A stretch of 64,000 bases of DNA from Pseudomonas abyssi. Its GTDB lineage: Bacteria; Pseudomonadota; Gammaproteobacteria; Pseudomonadales; Pseudomonadaceae. The position numbers and the translations under genes are program-made. Numbering within the stretch: the stretch's first letter is position 1; each line of letters opens with the position of its first letter. Under the pieces are notes generated by a model, which was not told the origin of the DNA, searched no databases, and saw nothing but the letters and a program-made list of their open reading frames with translations. The stretch is taken from positions 1-64,000 of the forward strand of contig NZ_NTMR01000002.1 of assembly GCF_002307495.1 (NCBI RefSeq). The letters run 5' to 3'. Shown here piece after piece: positions 1-8,882 of this stretch.

Positions 1-61
1 CCTGCCCGACGCCGAAGAGTGGGATGGCGTACCGGACAAGCTGCAATACCTGGAGCGCTAA
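1..61 (+). CDS. 3' end of an unidentified protein-coding gene
   Basis: The frame beginning at base 2 is open to a TAA at 59-61 and encodes the last 19 residues, ending in KLQYLER. It is followed 25 bases later by a clear rho-independent terminator, which supports this as the true end of a plus-strand gene. The fragment is too short for me to name the family. Confidence 0.55.
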   Translation, partial: LPDAEEWDGVPDKLQYLER

Positions 62-83
62 GCAGGTCACCTGCATGCCCCTC

Positions 84-113
84 GAAAACCGGCTCTTGCA
101 GCCGGTTTTTTTA
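84..113 (+). terminator. rho-independent terminator of the left-edge gene
   Basis: A GC stem (ccggct ... agccgg) with a TTGC-type loop is followed by seven T residues at 106-112. The stem-loop core at 88-104 is the exact reverse complement of the groEL terminator core at 831-847. Confidence 0.85.
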
Positions 114-250
114 TGCGCGTTGTGCAGGTTCCAGGGATAGCGTGCACGTGTGCTTTGCCCCGTTTCTGCAGTCGGCTACTGCAGCATTGGCTGGATCGGG
201 AGGTCAGCGTGCGGCGCTGTCACGCGCGGACACGCCTCTGGCTTAGTCCG
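88..250. repeat. imperfect direct repeat, copy 1
   Basis: This stretch recurs at 275-436 with an offset of 185-187 bases and close to 88% identity by eye, including the terminator-like stem at its left end. Differences are scattered across all three codon positions and there is at least one single-base indel. Reading frames across it (for example 113-568) are therefore unlikely to be real genes, and a non-coding intergenic repeat family is more likely. Confidence 0.75.
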
Positions 251-274
251 CCCTACCCGCCCTCACCGCAAGAA

Positions 275-436
275 GCCAGCTCTTGCAGCCGGCGTTCTAT
301 GCGCGTCGCGCAGGTTCCGGGGATAGCGTGCACATGCGCTTTGCCCCGTTCCTGCGGTCGGGTACTGCAGCATTGGCTGGATCAGGAGGTCTGCGTGCGG
401 CGCTATCATGCGCGGGGCGCCTTTGGTTTAGTCCGT
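275..436. repeat. imperfect direct repeat, copy 2
   Basis: This is the second copy of the 88-250 repeat. It begins with a decayed form of the terminator stem (ccagctcttgcagccgg), whose T-run is lost, and ends in the same 'tttagtccg' block. It lies just downstream of the terminator of the minus-strand small RNA. Confidence 0.75.
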
Positions 437-486
437 CCGGCACCGATCTGGCTCACAGTTCAGGCGAAAGGAGCCAAATTTCAGGC

Positions 487-513
487 AAAAAAAGGGGCCG
501 GTAAACCGGCCCA
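487..513 (-). terminator. rho-independent terminator of the Rsm-like RNA
   Basis: On the minus strand an eight-base stem (gggccggt / accggccc, 495-512) is followed by a run of seven T residues (487-493). Confidence 0.9.
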
Positions 514-616
514 CTCTTTAGTCCCTTCATGCCTTCCGTGTCCAGCCATCCTGGCTTCATCGTCCTGAAAATCCTTGGCTCAAGCTCCCTGCCGAGCAGC
601 GCTGTCCGTCGCGCAT
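487..616 (-). ncRNA. rsmZ-like: Rsm-type regulatory small RNA (RsmY/RsmZ family)
   Basis: The predicted transcript of about 130 nt on the minus strand carries eight GGA motifs. Several sit in or next to hairpin loops, for example the stem AGCCA-GGA-TGGCT near 544-556. It ends in a strong GC hairpin followed by seven T residues. Such GGA-rich RNAs sequester the CsrA/RsmA translational regulator. A TATTAT -10 box (623-628) and a TTGCGC -35-like box (645-650) place the start near 615. A GacA-type palindrome lies about 165-180 bases further upstream, which is the spacing I recall for rsmY and rsmZ. No Shine-Dalgarno plus convincing ORF is present, and the 71-codon frame over it looks spurious. 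I cannot say whether it is the orthologue of rsmX, rsmY or rsmZ. Confidence 0.85.
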
Positions 617-622
617 GGGTAG

Positions 623-650
623 ATAATAAGCTTTTTAGGACTGAGCGCAA
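623..650 (-). promoter_or_regulatory. sigma-70 promoter of the Rsm-like RNA
   Basis: On the minus strand TTGCGC (645-650), a 16-base spacer and TATTAT (623-628) form a reasonable promoter just before the GGA-rich transcript. The start point near 615 is inferred. Confidence 0.6.
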
Positions 651-777
651 GCATCGAATGACATTCATTCTCGCGCCATAGCTAAAATTAAAACCTTTTA
701 AAACAATAACTTATCCAAAAACAACAGCAAAAAACACCGCTAACCCACGCACCTTAGTGTCAAAGGCGTACACGCCT

Positions 778-795
778 TGTAGGAAATCTCTTACA
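778..795 (-). promoter_or_regulatory. GacA-type upstream activating sequence
   Basis: Read on the minus strand, the 18-mer is TGTAAG-AGATTT-CCTACA. It differs at one position from the known GacA-box consensus TGTAAG-N6-CTTACA. It lies between the groEL terminator and the Rsm-like RNA, with an AT-rich linker of about 115 bp (660-777), the same architecture as known rsm genes. Confidence 0.85.
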
Positions 796-823
796 AATAA
801 ATTGCCTGGAAAAATTCCGGGCA

Positions 824-857
824 TAAAAAAACCGGCTGCAAGAGCCGGTTTTTTTGG
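824..857 (-). terminator. rho-independent terminator after groEL
   Basis: The stem accggct/agccggt is flanked by A-runs on the left and T-runs on the right, so it can work in both directions. On the minus strand it sits 13 bases past the groEL stop, and it separates the chaperonin operon from the small-RNA control region. Confidence 0.9.
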
Positions 858-869
858 GGCAAGGCTGGC

Positions 870-2525
<1,656 letters not shown>

Positions 2526-2561
2526 TCAAATGAATTCGTTAAGGGGTTAGCGGTAGCTGGA

Positions 2562-2855
2562 TCAGCCTTCGATTACACCGTAGATTTCGGACTCGCTCAT
2601 GATCAGCAGCTCTTCACCTTCGACTTTGATGGTGTTGTTGCCGGAGTAAGGACCGAATACCACCTTGTCGCCTTCTTTGACGGCCAGCGGACGGACTTCG
2701 CCGTTGTCCTGCAGACGCCCGGTACCTACAGCAACGATAACGCCGGTATTCGGCTTTTCAGCGGCCGAACCGGGCAGCACGATACCGCCAGCGGTCTTGG
2801 TTTCTTCTTCGCTGCGACGAACGACTACGCGATCGTGTAACGGACGAATTTTCAT
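2562..2855 (-). CDS. groES: co-chaperonin GroES (10 kDa subunit)
   Basis: This 97-residue protein caps the GroEL ring. It begins [10 protein letters not shown] and ends in the usual acidic YGVIEG tail. The frame is open further upstream, but the ATG at 2855 is chosen because it gives the canonical N-terminus and follows a GGGAGA ribosome-binding site. It is first in the operon, with a leader of about 150 nt after the heat-shock promoter. Confidence 0.98.
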   Translation of the reverse strand: MKIRPLHDRVVVRRSEEETKTAGGIVLPGSAAEKPNTGVIVAVGTGRLQDNGEVRPLAVKEGDKVVFGPYSGNNTIKVEGEELLIMSESEIYGVIEG

Positions 2856-2972
2856 CGTTGTGTGTCTCCCAATATTAAGTCTCAAATGCCGGATATCCGG
2901 CGCTTCCACGTTGAAATCCACAGCCGCCTGAGCCGCTGTGGGGGATACGCCTGTTGGCGCATCGCTGTTCAA

Positions 2973-2992
2973 GGCCCAGGAGCTCCTGGGCC
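2973..2992. other. 20-bp perfect palindrome in the groES leader
   Basis: Ggcccaggag/ctcctgggcc is a perfect inverted repeat. It lies within the inferred 5' untranslated leader of groES, about 15-30 nt after the sigma-32 start. It could form a stable leader hairpin or bind a dimeric protein. It has no T-run in the groES direction, so it is not a standard terminator. Confidence 0.55.
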
Positions 2993-3011
2993 TGCCAAAC
3001 CGGTGTCAGAT

Positions 3012-3039
3012 AGATGGGGCTGCGACGGGGCATTTCAAG
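3012..3039 (-). promoter_or_regulatory. sigma-32 (RpoH) heat-shock promoter of groES-groEL
   Basis: On the minus strand CTTGAAA (3033-3039), a 13-base spacer and CCCCATCT (3012-3019) match the RpoH consensus CTTGAAA-N(13-15)-CCCCATNT at every conserved position. It lies directly after the end of fxsA. No CIRCE element is visible. Confidence 0.92.
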
Positions 3040-3060
3040 GCCTCGCGCAAAGATTTTTTT

Positions 3061-3516
3061 TCAATCGCGCTCGATTCGCTGGTCCCGCGGTGCACGCGGC
3101 TCTTCGCCGTCACGCCACTCACCCTCAATAATGGTGGTATTCCCCTGTTTCCAGACCGTCGGGCCGCCCGGCTCGCCCGGAGCGGGCTTTCCACGCGAGA
3201 CCAGTGCCAGGACCAGGCAGGGAATAGCCAGGGTGTCGGTAATCAAGCCAGGAATCATCAGCAACACGCCAGCCAGTAACCACCACATGCCGGTTTTCAG
3301 CACAGCAAAGGGTGAGCGGTTTTCCGCCATGCGGATCTGCAATTGTTGCAGCATCGACCAGCCCTGGCGCTGAATCAGCACCAGGCCCAGCAGGCCGGTA
3401 CCCAGCACCCAAAGCAGGGTTGCGCCTACCCCGACACGCTGGCCAAGCAGAATAAGGCTGGCCAGCTCAAACAGGGGAAGGAGCAGAAGAAGGAATCTGA
3501 ACAGGGGCATACGCAC
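3061..3516 (-). CDS. fxsA: FxsA family inner-membrane protein
   Basis: This is a 151-residue protein of the FxsA family, known from E. coli as a membrane protein whose overproduction overcomes phage T7 exclusion by F. Its normal role is unclear. The first 30 residues form a hydrophobic segment (FRFLLLLLPLFELASL), followed by a second at about residues 33-48 and a third around 76-104. The C-terminus is polar and charged. It lies upstream of groES on the same strand, as in Pseudomonas. The ATG two codons in (3510) is an equally possible start. Confidence 0.85.
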   Translation of the reverse strand: MRMPLFRFLLLLLPLFELASLILLGQRVGVGATLLWVLGTGLLGLVLIQRQGWSMLQQLQIRMAENRSPFAVLKTGMWWLLAGVLLMIPGLITDTLAIPCLVLALVSRGKPAPGEPGGPTVWKQGNTTIIEGEWRDGEEPRAPRDQRIERD

Positions 3517-3730
3517 CTCGTAATGGACAGGTTTTGCCTATATGGGTATGACCGTCGCAGCTTTCAAGGTTCCTGTCGATCAATGGTTGGCCGTCCATTC
3601 GGGTGCCCGGAAGGCAGACGCCGAGACATAGTCAGAAAGTGACTTGAATGCAGGTTCAGGTCTTCAAAAGAGGCTGAATCTGGTGCATGCTTGCGCACCT
3701 GTTTCAACTACCCACTACGAGGAGTGCCTG

Positions 3731-4489
3731 ATGCAACTGCAAGACAGCGTGATCATCATTACCGGCGGCGGCCAGGGTCTGGGCCGGGCCATGGGCGAGT
3801 TCCTGGCAGCCAAGGGCGCCAGGCTGGCGCTGGTCGACCTCAACCAGGAGGCACTGGATGCTGCCGTTGCGGCTTGCAAGCAGGCTGGTGGAGACGCTCG
3901 TTCCTATATCTGCAACGTGGCCAACGAAGAGCAGGTCACCCACATGGTGAACCAGGTGGCCGATGACTTTGGCGCCATTCACGGTCTGATCAACAATGCT
4001 GGCATCCTGCGCGACGGCCTGCTGCTGAAGGCGAAAGACGGCCAGATTCAGAAAATGAGCATGGCGCAGTGGCAGTCGGTGATCGACGTCAACCTGACCG
4101 GCGTTTTCCTCGGCACCCGTGAAGTGGCCGCCAAGATGATTGAGCTGGGCACACCAGGCCTGATCATCAACATCTCGTCCATCTCACGTGCGGGCAACAT
4201 CGGCCAGTCCAACTACTCCGCCGCCAAGGCCGGCGTGGCCGCCATGACAGTGACCTGGGCGAAGGAGCTGTCGCGCTACGGTATCCGCGTTGCCGGTATC
4301 GCGCCGGGCTTTATCGAAACCGAGATGACCGGCAGCATGAAGCCGGAGGCGCTGGAGAAGATGACCTCGGGTATTCCGCTCAAGCGCATGGGCAAACCGG
4401 CGGAGATTGCGCACTCTGCGGCGTACCTGTTCGAGAACGACTACTACACCGGTCGCATCCTTGAACTGGACGGCGGTCTGCGCATTTAA
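3731..4489 (+). CDS. SDR-family oxidoreductase, FabG-like
   Basis: The 252-residue protein is a classical short-chain dehydrogenase/reductase. It has the cofactor motif TGGGQGLG near residues 10-17, the NNAG motif, and the catalytic Tyr/Lys in YSAAK, with Ser in SSISRAG. The C-terminus ends in the FabG-like LDGGLRI. An insert at about 95-110 ([11 protein letters not shown]) is typical of one Pseudomonas subgroup. The ATG at 3731 is chosen over upstream starts because ACGAGGAG precedes it. A carbonyl or 3-oxoacyl substrate is likely but unknown. Confidence 0.85.
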   Translation: MQLQDSVIIITGGGQGLGRAMGEFLAAKGARLALVDLNQEALDAAVAACKQAGGDARSYICNVANEEQVTHMVNQVADDFGAIHGLINNAGILRDGLLLKAKDGQIQKMSMAQWQSVIDVNLTGVFLGTREVAAKMIELGTPGLIINISSISRAGNIGQSNYSAAKAGVAAMTVTWAKELSRYGIRVAGIAPGFIETEMTGSMKPEALEKMTSGIPLKRMGKPAEIAHSAAYLFENDYYTGRILELDGGLRI

Positions 4490-4508
4490 GCCCAGGCGCC
4501 AAGTCCTT

Positions 4509-4530
4509 GCCGGCGGCATCCGCCGCCGGC
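4509..4530. terminator. hairpin between convergent genes (possible weak terminator)
   Basis: A perfect nine-base GC stem (gccggcggc / gccgccggc) with loop ATCC lies between the convergent SDR and DUF481 genes. There is no strong T-run on either side, so termination is possible but not certain. Confidence 0.4.
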
Positions 4531-4543
4531 ACGTTTGCTCAAA

Positions 4544-5560
4544 CTACCAGCCCACACCCAGCCCTAGGGTGTAGGTGGTGTCGTGATACCCGGTGTCATC
4601 CGTGGTGTTGAGATAATCCCACTCCCCTTTGATGCTCAGCGACGCCCAATTGGTCAGGCGGTAGCGCAGGCCCAACTCGGCGTCCATCAGGTAGCGTACC
4701 GCCGGATCATCCGGCAGCTGGGTTTCTGCGTTGTGAAACAACTCGAAGCGCTTGCCGAACAGGTAGCGCCGATAATCCCACTGCAGCCCCAATGCATCGT
4801 ACTTGTCGCGCGTACCGTCGCGCTGCTCGGTCCACCAGCGACTTGCCAGCACCGAGGTTTCAAAGCGCCCCAGCGCATTGTTCCACCACTGATAACCGGG
4901 GCCGGTACCAAATTGCCGCTGGCGCGCCAGCTCCCCCAGATGATCACGCTTGTAGCGCAGACGGCTGGCCCAAAACCACTGGTCGGTAAGAAAGCGGTTC
5001 AGATCATAGGAGGCGTCCAGCGTATGGCTGGTCTCCACGTCATCGGTATAGTCACGGTCATAGTCCAGCGCTACGTCATGTCGCCAGCGGCCATGCTGCA
5101 GACTGGAGGCCAGGTCGACATCGATCTCGCGCTTCTCGTTACCCGAGGTATCCTTGAGGTCCAACTCTGCGGTAATGTCCCCTTCCCAGACCATGTCGTG
5201 CACCACCGGTCTGGGCACCAGCAAGCGCTGAATCGACGAGATCTGCGTTGCCACCGGGCGACGATTGGGCACGCGCAGCAGCACCTGGCCCGGCTCCTCG
5301 GCCTCAGCCAACTGCACGGTGTACTCACTACCGTTCTTCAAGCGCACCAGCACCGGCTCTTCGCTGGTAAAGGTACGCACCCGAGCAATATTGACCGAAA
5401 CCGTGCCGGCGTACTCGGTGCGCAGCACCAGTTTGCCTGCATCGAGAAACTCCACCTTGCCGCTCACCCGATCCCCATTGTCGAGCCACAACGTATCGGC
5501 GACACTGCCCATCGACAACACCGCCAACACCGACCCTGTTACTACCTGACGCAACACCAT
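4544..5560 (-). CDS. DUF481 family outer-membrane beta-barrel protein
   Basis: The 338-residue protein has a cleavable-looking signal peptide (VLRQVVTGSVLAVLSMGSVA). A short beta domain of about 100 residues (LDNGDRVSGKVEFLD...) follows, then a DUF481 barrel rich in alternating aromatic/polar strands that ends in GVGW. The terminal Trp fits the signal for outer-membrane assembly. No substrate is known for this family. The ATG at 5560 is preferred because upstream residues do not resemble a signal peptide. It is divergent from the ATL gene, with only 41 bases between starts. Confidence 0.8.
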   Translation of the reverse strand: MVLRQVVTGSVLAVLSMGSVADTLWLDNGDRVSGKVEFLDAGKLVLRTEYAGTVSVNIARVRTFTSEEPVLVRLKNGSEYTVQLAEAEEPGQVLLRVPNRRPVATQISSIQRLLVPRPVVHDMVWEGDITAELDLKDTSGNEKREIDVDLASSLQHGRWRHDVALDYDRDYTDDVETSHTLDASYDLNRFLTDQWFWASRLRYKRDHLGELARQRQFGTGPGYQWWNNALGRFETSVLASRWWTEQRDGTRDKYDALGLQWDYRRYLFGKRFELFHNAETQLPDDPAVRYLMDAELGLRYRLTNWASLSIKGEWDYLNTTDDTGYHDTTYTLGLGVGW

Positions 5561-5601
5561 CGACGCATACCCTGAATAGTCGAGAAAACAGAAAACCTTG
5601 C

Positions 5602-5952
5602 ATGAAAGACCAGAAAACGTCCGGCACGTTCCGGGCCGAGCCCCCTGACCCGCGCCGAGACGCCTTTTTCCTGGCACTGGCGAGCATCCCGCCGGGCCGC
5701 GTTACCAGCTACGGCAAGCTGGCTGAGCTGGCAGGACTGGGCCGCGGCGCACGCCTGGTCGGGCGCTGGCTGGGGCAGCTGCCTGAGGGCTCACGCCTGC
5801 CATGGCATCGCGTGCTCAATAGCCAGGGCAGGCTGTCGCTGGGCGCCGATACACCAGCAGGACAGGAACAACGGGCACGCCTGAGCGCCGAAGGCGTGCT
5901 GGTGCGCAGTGGTCGCGTCAACCTGCAACACTATGGCTGGCCAGATGTCTGA
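5602..5952 (+). CDS. alkyltransferase-like protein (ATL, MGMT family)
   Basis: This 116-residue protein matches the C-terminal DNA-binding domain of O6-alkylguanine-DNA alkyltransferases. The active-site motif PCHR is replaced by PWHR at residues 67-70, so the acceptor cysteine is a tryptophan. This is the hallmark of alkyltransferase-like proteins, which bind O6-alkylguanine and hand the lesion to nucleotide excision repair rather than repairing it directly. The conserved SYGKLAELAG and the winged-helix Arg-containing segment (RLVGRWLG) are present. Only a weak ribosome-binding site is visible. Confidence 0.85.
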   Translation: MKDQKTSGTFRAEPPDPRRDAFFLALASIPPGRVTSYGKLAELAGLGRGARLVGRWLGQLPEGSRLPWHRVLNSQGRLSLGADTPAGQEQRARLSAEGVLVRSGRVNLQHYGWPDV

Positions 5953-5973
5953 GCCGCCGCAACAAGGACACCC

Positions 5974-7344
5974 ATGAGTCTCGACACTTCTCGGCAACCC
6001 CCCCAGCCAGCCCACGAGGGGCTGCGAGTCTACCTCAAGCCACGCGTCATCGGCATGCTGTTCCTCGGCTTTTCCGCGGGCTTGCCACTGCTGCTGGTTG
6101 GCGGCACCTTCAGCGCCTGGCTGCGCGACATCGGCGTGGAGCTGGCCTCCATCGGCTTTCTCAGCTGGGTCGGCATGGCCCACTCAATCAAGGTGCTGTG
6201 GGCCCCGCTGATTGACCGTCTACCCGTACCGGTGCTGACGCGGCTGCTCGGCCGCCGCCGCAGCTGGATGCTGCTGGCGCAGCTGGTGATAGCCGGCGCG
6301 CTGCTTGGTATGTCACTGAGCAACCCCCTGGAAAACCTGGAGTGGGTTGCGCTCTGGGCGGTGCTGGCCGCCTTTGGCTCGGCGACCCAGGATGTCGCCA
6401 TCGACGCCTACCGGGTCGAGGCCGAAGCACGCCACCGACAGGCGGCGATGGCCGCCACCTACGTGACCGGCTACCGCGTGGCGATTCTGGCAGCGGGCGC
6501 TGGCGCCCTGCATATCGCCGCCCTGCAAGACTGGAGCAGCGCTTATGCGCTGATGGCTGGACTGATGCTGGTGGGGCTGGTCACCACGCTGTGCATCGCC
6601 GAGCCCGAGGTGCATGCCAACCAGGACGCAGAGATCGCCGAGCGCGCCCTCAGTCAGCAGCTCGGCACCACCGGCAACGGCTGGCGCGGAGCGCTCTCGC
6701 AATGGGCAACCAACGCCTTTGTCGCCCCCTTCACCGAGTTCTTCGGCCGCTACGGGCGCGTTGCCATTGTCATTCTGCTGTTTGTCGCCACCTTCCGCAT
6801 CAGCGACATTTTCATGGGCACCATGGCCAATCCCTTTTACCTGGATATCGGCTTCAGCAAGGAACAGATCGCCAATATCGCCGCCGCCTTCGGCCTCGCC
6901 ATGACTCTGGGCGGTGCGGCCCTGGGCGGTTTTATGGTCGCGCGCTTTGGCATTGCGCCGATTCTGATCCTGACTGCCTTTATGGCACCGGCAACCAACC
7001 TGGTGTTTGCCTGGCTGGCCTATATTGGCCCCGAGCCACAGGGGCTGGTGCTGGCCATCATTGCCGACAACATCACCGGCGGCCTGGCCATCTCCGTGTT
7101 CATCGCCTATCTGTCGAGCCTGACCAACACCGCCTATACCGCCACCCAATACGCGCTGTTCAGCTCACTGATGACCCTGCCCGGACAATTCGCCGCCGGC
7201 TTTACCGGCCTGCTGGCCACGCAGCTGGGCTGGGTCGGCTTCTTCTGCGTGACGGCATTGACCGGTCTGCCGGCGATCATCCTGGCCTTCGCCCTGCTCA
7301 AGCTGGCACATCCGGATCGGGTTGCTCGCCCTGGCATCGACTGA
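5974..7344 (+). CDS. ampG: AmpG muropeptide permease (MFS)
   Basis: The 456-residue polytopic membrane protein imports GlcNAc-anhydro-muropeptides for peptidoglycan recycling and so affects beta-lactamase induction. Recognisable family segments include LGFSAGLPLLLVGGTFSAWL near residues 31-50, the LIDRLP-type loop, and GSATQDVAIDAYRVE near 131-145. It starts 21 bases after the ATL gene with AAGGA before the ATG, suggesting co-transcription. The recycling amidase gene ampD also lies in this window, about 7 kb away. Confidence 0.92.
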   Translation: MSLDTSRQPPQPAHEGLRVYLKPRVIGMLFLGFSAGLPLLLVGGTFSAWLRDIGVELASIGFLSWVGMAHSIKVLWAPLIDRLPVPVLTRLLGRRRSWMLLAQLVIAGALLGMSLSNPLENLEWVALWAVLAAFGSATQDVAIDAYRVEAEARHRQAAMAATYVTGYRVAILAAGAGALHIAALQDWSSAYALMAGLMLVGLVTTLCIAEPEVHANQDAEIAERALSQQLGTTGNGWRGALSQWATNAFVAPFTEFFGRYGRVAIVILLFVATFRISDIFMGTMANPFYLDIGFSKEQIANIAAAFGLAMTLGGAALGGFMVARFGIAPILILTAFMAPATNLVFAWLAYIGPEPQGLVLAIIADNITGGLAISVFIAYLSSLTNTAYTATQYALFSSLMTLPGQFAAGFTGLLATQLGWVGFFCVTALTGLPAIILAFALLKLAHPDRVARPGID

Positions 7345-7373
7345 GCGCCGCAAAAGCACAGGACATAACGCAT

Positions 7374-7400
7374 AAAACCCGGCACGAGCCGGGTTTTCTG
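7374..7400. terminator. bidirectional rho-independent terminator
   Basis: The perfect stem aaaacccggc / gccgggtttt with loop ACGA lies between convergent ampG and the mscS homologue. It has A and T runs on both sides, so it can serve both genes. Confidence 0.9.
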
Positions 7401-7414
7401 TACAGCGCTGACGA

Positions 7415-8254
7415 TTACTCTGCTGCCGCTTCGGTAACCATGTGCACGGTGCGCTGCGGGAAGGGAATGGTGATCCCCTGCGCGTCGAAGGCTTCCTTGG
7501 CCTGCTCCTGGATGTCCCAGAATACGCCCCAGAAGTCTTCGGTCTTGGTCCACATGCGCAGCGACAGATTGACTGAGTTGTCGCCCAGTGACACCAGCCA
7601 GACCACGGCCTCCGGATCCTTCAGCACGCGGCTGTCGGCGGCGGCCAGACCGAGCAGAATGGAGCGGGCCTTCTTCACGTCATCGCCGTAATCGATGCCG
7701 ATGTTCAGATCCACCCGACGGGTCGGCTGACGCGAGTAATTGATGATGTTGCCGTTGGACAGGCTACCGTTCGGGATGATGACGGTCTTGTTGTCCGGCG
7801 TCTTCAGGACGGTGTTGAAAATCTGAATGCTGTCGACGGTACCGCCAACGCCCTGCGCCTCGATGTACTCACCGGCACGGAACGGACGCAGAAACAGAAT
7901 CAACGCGCCCCCGGCGAAGTTGGCCAGACTGCCCTGCAAGGCCAGACCAACGGCCAGACCGGCAGCACCCAACATAGCGATGAACGAGGTAGTTTCGATA
8001 CCGATCATGCCGGCAACGGTGATCAGCAGCAGGACTTTCAGCGCAATCGAGACCAGCGCGGACACAAAGCCGTGTAGTGTAGGCTCGACGTTGCGCTTGT
8101 TCATCACGGTGTCCATCGCCTTGACCACGCGACCAATCAGCCACCAGCCAATGACAAGCGTCAGCAGGGCCAGAAACAGCTTGCTGCCATACTCAATCAC
8201 CAGCGGCAGCCAGGCTTCCTCCAGCCCCTGCAGCTTTTCCATCAATTGCTCCAT
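7415..8254 (-). CDS. small-conductance mechanosensitive channel, MscS family
   Basis: The 279-residue protein has the compact MscS layout of three transmembrane helices. The pore-lining TM3 is GLAVGLALQGSLANFAGGAL near residues 97-116, followed by the beta domain and C-terminal alpha/beta domain. It opens on membrane tension to release osmolytes. Its length is close to E. coli MscS (286). It ends 10 bases from the bidirectional terminator shared with ampG. Confidence 0.95.
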   Translation of the reverse strand: MEQLMEKLQGLEEAWLPLVIEYGSKLFLALLTLVIGWWLIGRVVKAMDTVMNKRNVEPTLHGFVSALVSIALKVLLLITVAGMIGIETTSFIAMLGAAGLAVGLALQGSLANFAGGALILFLRPFRAGEYIEAQGVGGTVDSIQIFNTVLKTPDNKTVIIPNGSLSNGNIINYSRQPTRRVDLNIGIDYGDDVKKARSILLGLAAADSRVLKDPEAVVWLVSLGDNSVNLSLRMWTKTEDFWGVFWDIQEQAKEAFDAQGITIPFPQRTVHMVTEAAAE

Positions 8255-8293
8255 TACATTCCCCTTTTGCTTCTAAAAATATCCGACTGAAAT

Positions 8294-8779
8294 TCAGTCG
8301 CGAAAATTGTTGTACTGCAGCGGCATCTCCAGCTCGCTAGCGCGCAGCAGCGCCATCACATCCTGCAGGTCGTCACGCTTCTTGCCCGTTACCCGTACCT
8401 GTTCACCCTGGATAGCTGCCTGTACCTTGAGCTTGGCGTCCTTGACCAAGGCAACGATTTTCTTGGCAAGTTCCTTGTCGATACCTTCCTTGAGCTCCAC
8501 AGTCTGCTTGACCTGCTTGCCTGAGGCAAAGGGTTCATTGGCCTTCAGGCAGCGGATATCGATGTTGCGTTTGGTCAGACTCAGCTCGAGAATCTGCATC
8601 ATCTGATCGAGCTGAAAGTCGGCATCACCGATCAGGGTGATCTGCTGCTGCTTGTCGTTGAACTCGAAGCTGCCCTTACCGCGCAGATCGTAGCGCCGCT
8701 CCAGTTCCTTCTTGGCATTATCCACCGCGTTGGTCACTTCATGTTTGTCCAGTTCGGACACCACGTCAAAGGACGGCAT
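8294..8779 (-). CDS. yajQ: YajQ family nucleotide-binding protein
   Basis: The 161-residue protein begins [15 protein letters not shown] and ends [11 protein letters not shown], both strongly conserved in YajQ. Members bind RNA or nucleotides, and the Xanthomonas and P. aeruginosa proteins bind c-di-GMP. The frame is open 58 codons further upstream, but the ATG at 8779 has GGGGTAG before it and gives the canonical start. It is divergent from the response-regulator gene. Confidence 0.95.
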   Translation of the reverse strand: MPSFDVVSELDKHEVTNAVDNAKKELERRYDLRGKGSFEFNDKQQQITLIGDADFQLDQMMQILELSLTKRNIDIRCLKANEPFASGKQVKQTVELKEGIDKELAKKIVALVKDAKLKVQAAIQGEQVRVTGKKRDDLQDVMALLRASELEMPLQYNNFRD

Positions 8780-8882
8780 GCATCTACCCCTAAATCGCAA
8801 ATATATGATGTTGATTGCAAAACAACAGTATACCCTCGTGGCATTATAACGAGATTGGTCAACGTCCAGCAGGGAGCACCTC

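Noticed and set aside
113-568. 151-codon plus-strand reading frame
   Set aside because: It runs through both copies of the direct repeat and over the antisense of the Rsm RNA. The two repeat copies differ by indel and scattered changes, and other frames are equally open.
453-668. 71-codon minus-strand frame over the small RNA
   Set aside because: It coincides with the GGA-rich RNA, runs into its terminator hairpin and lacks a Shine-Dalgarno. The RNA architecture explains the region better.
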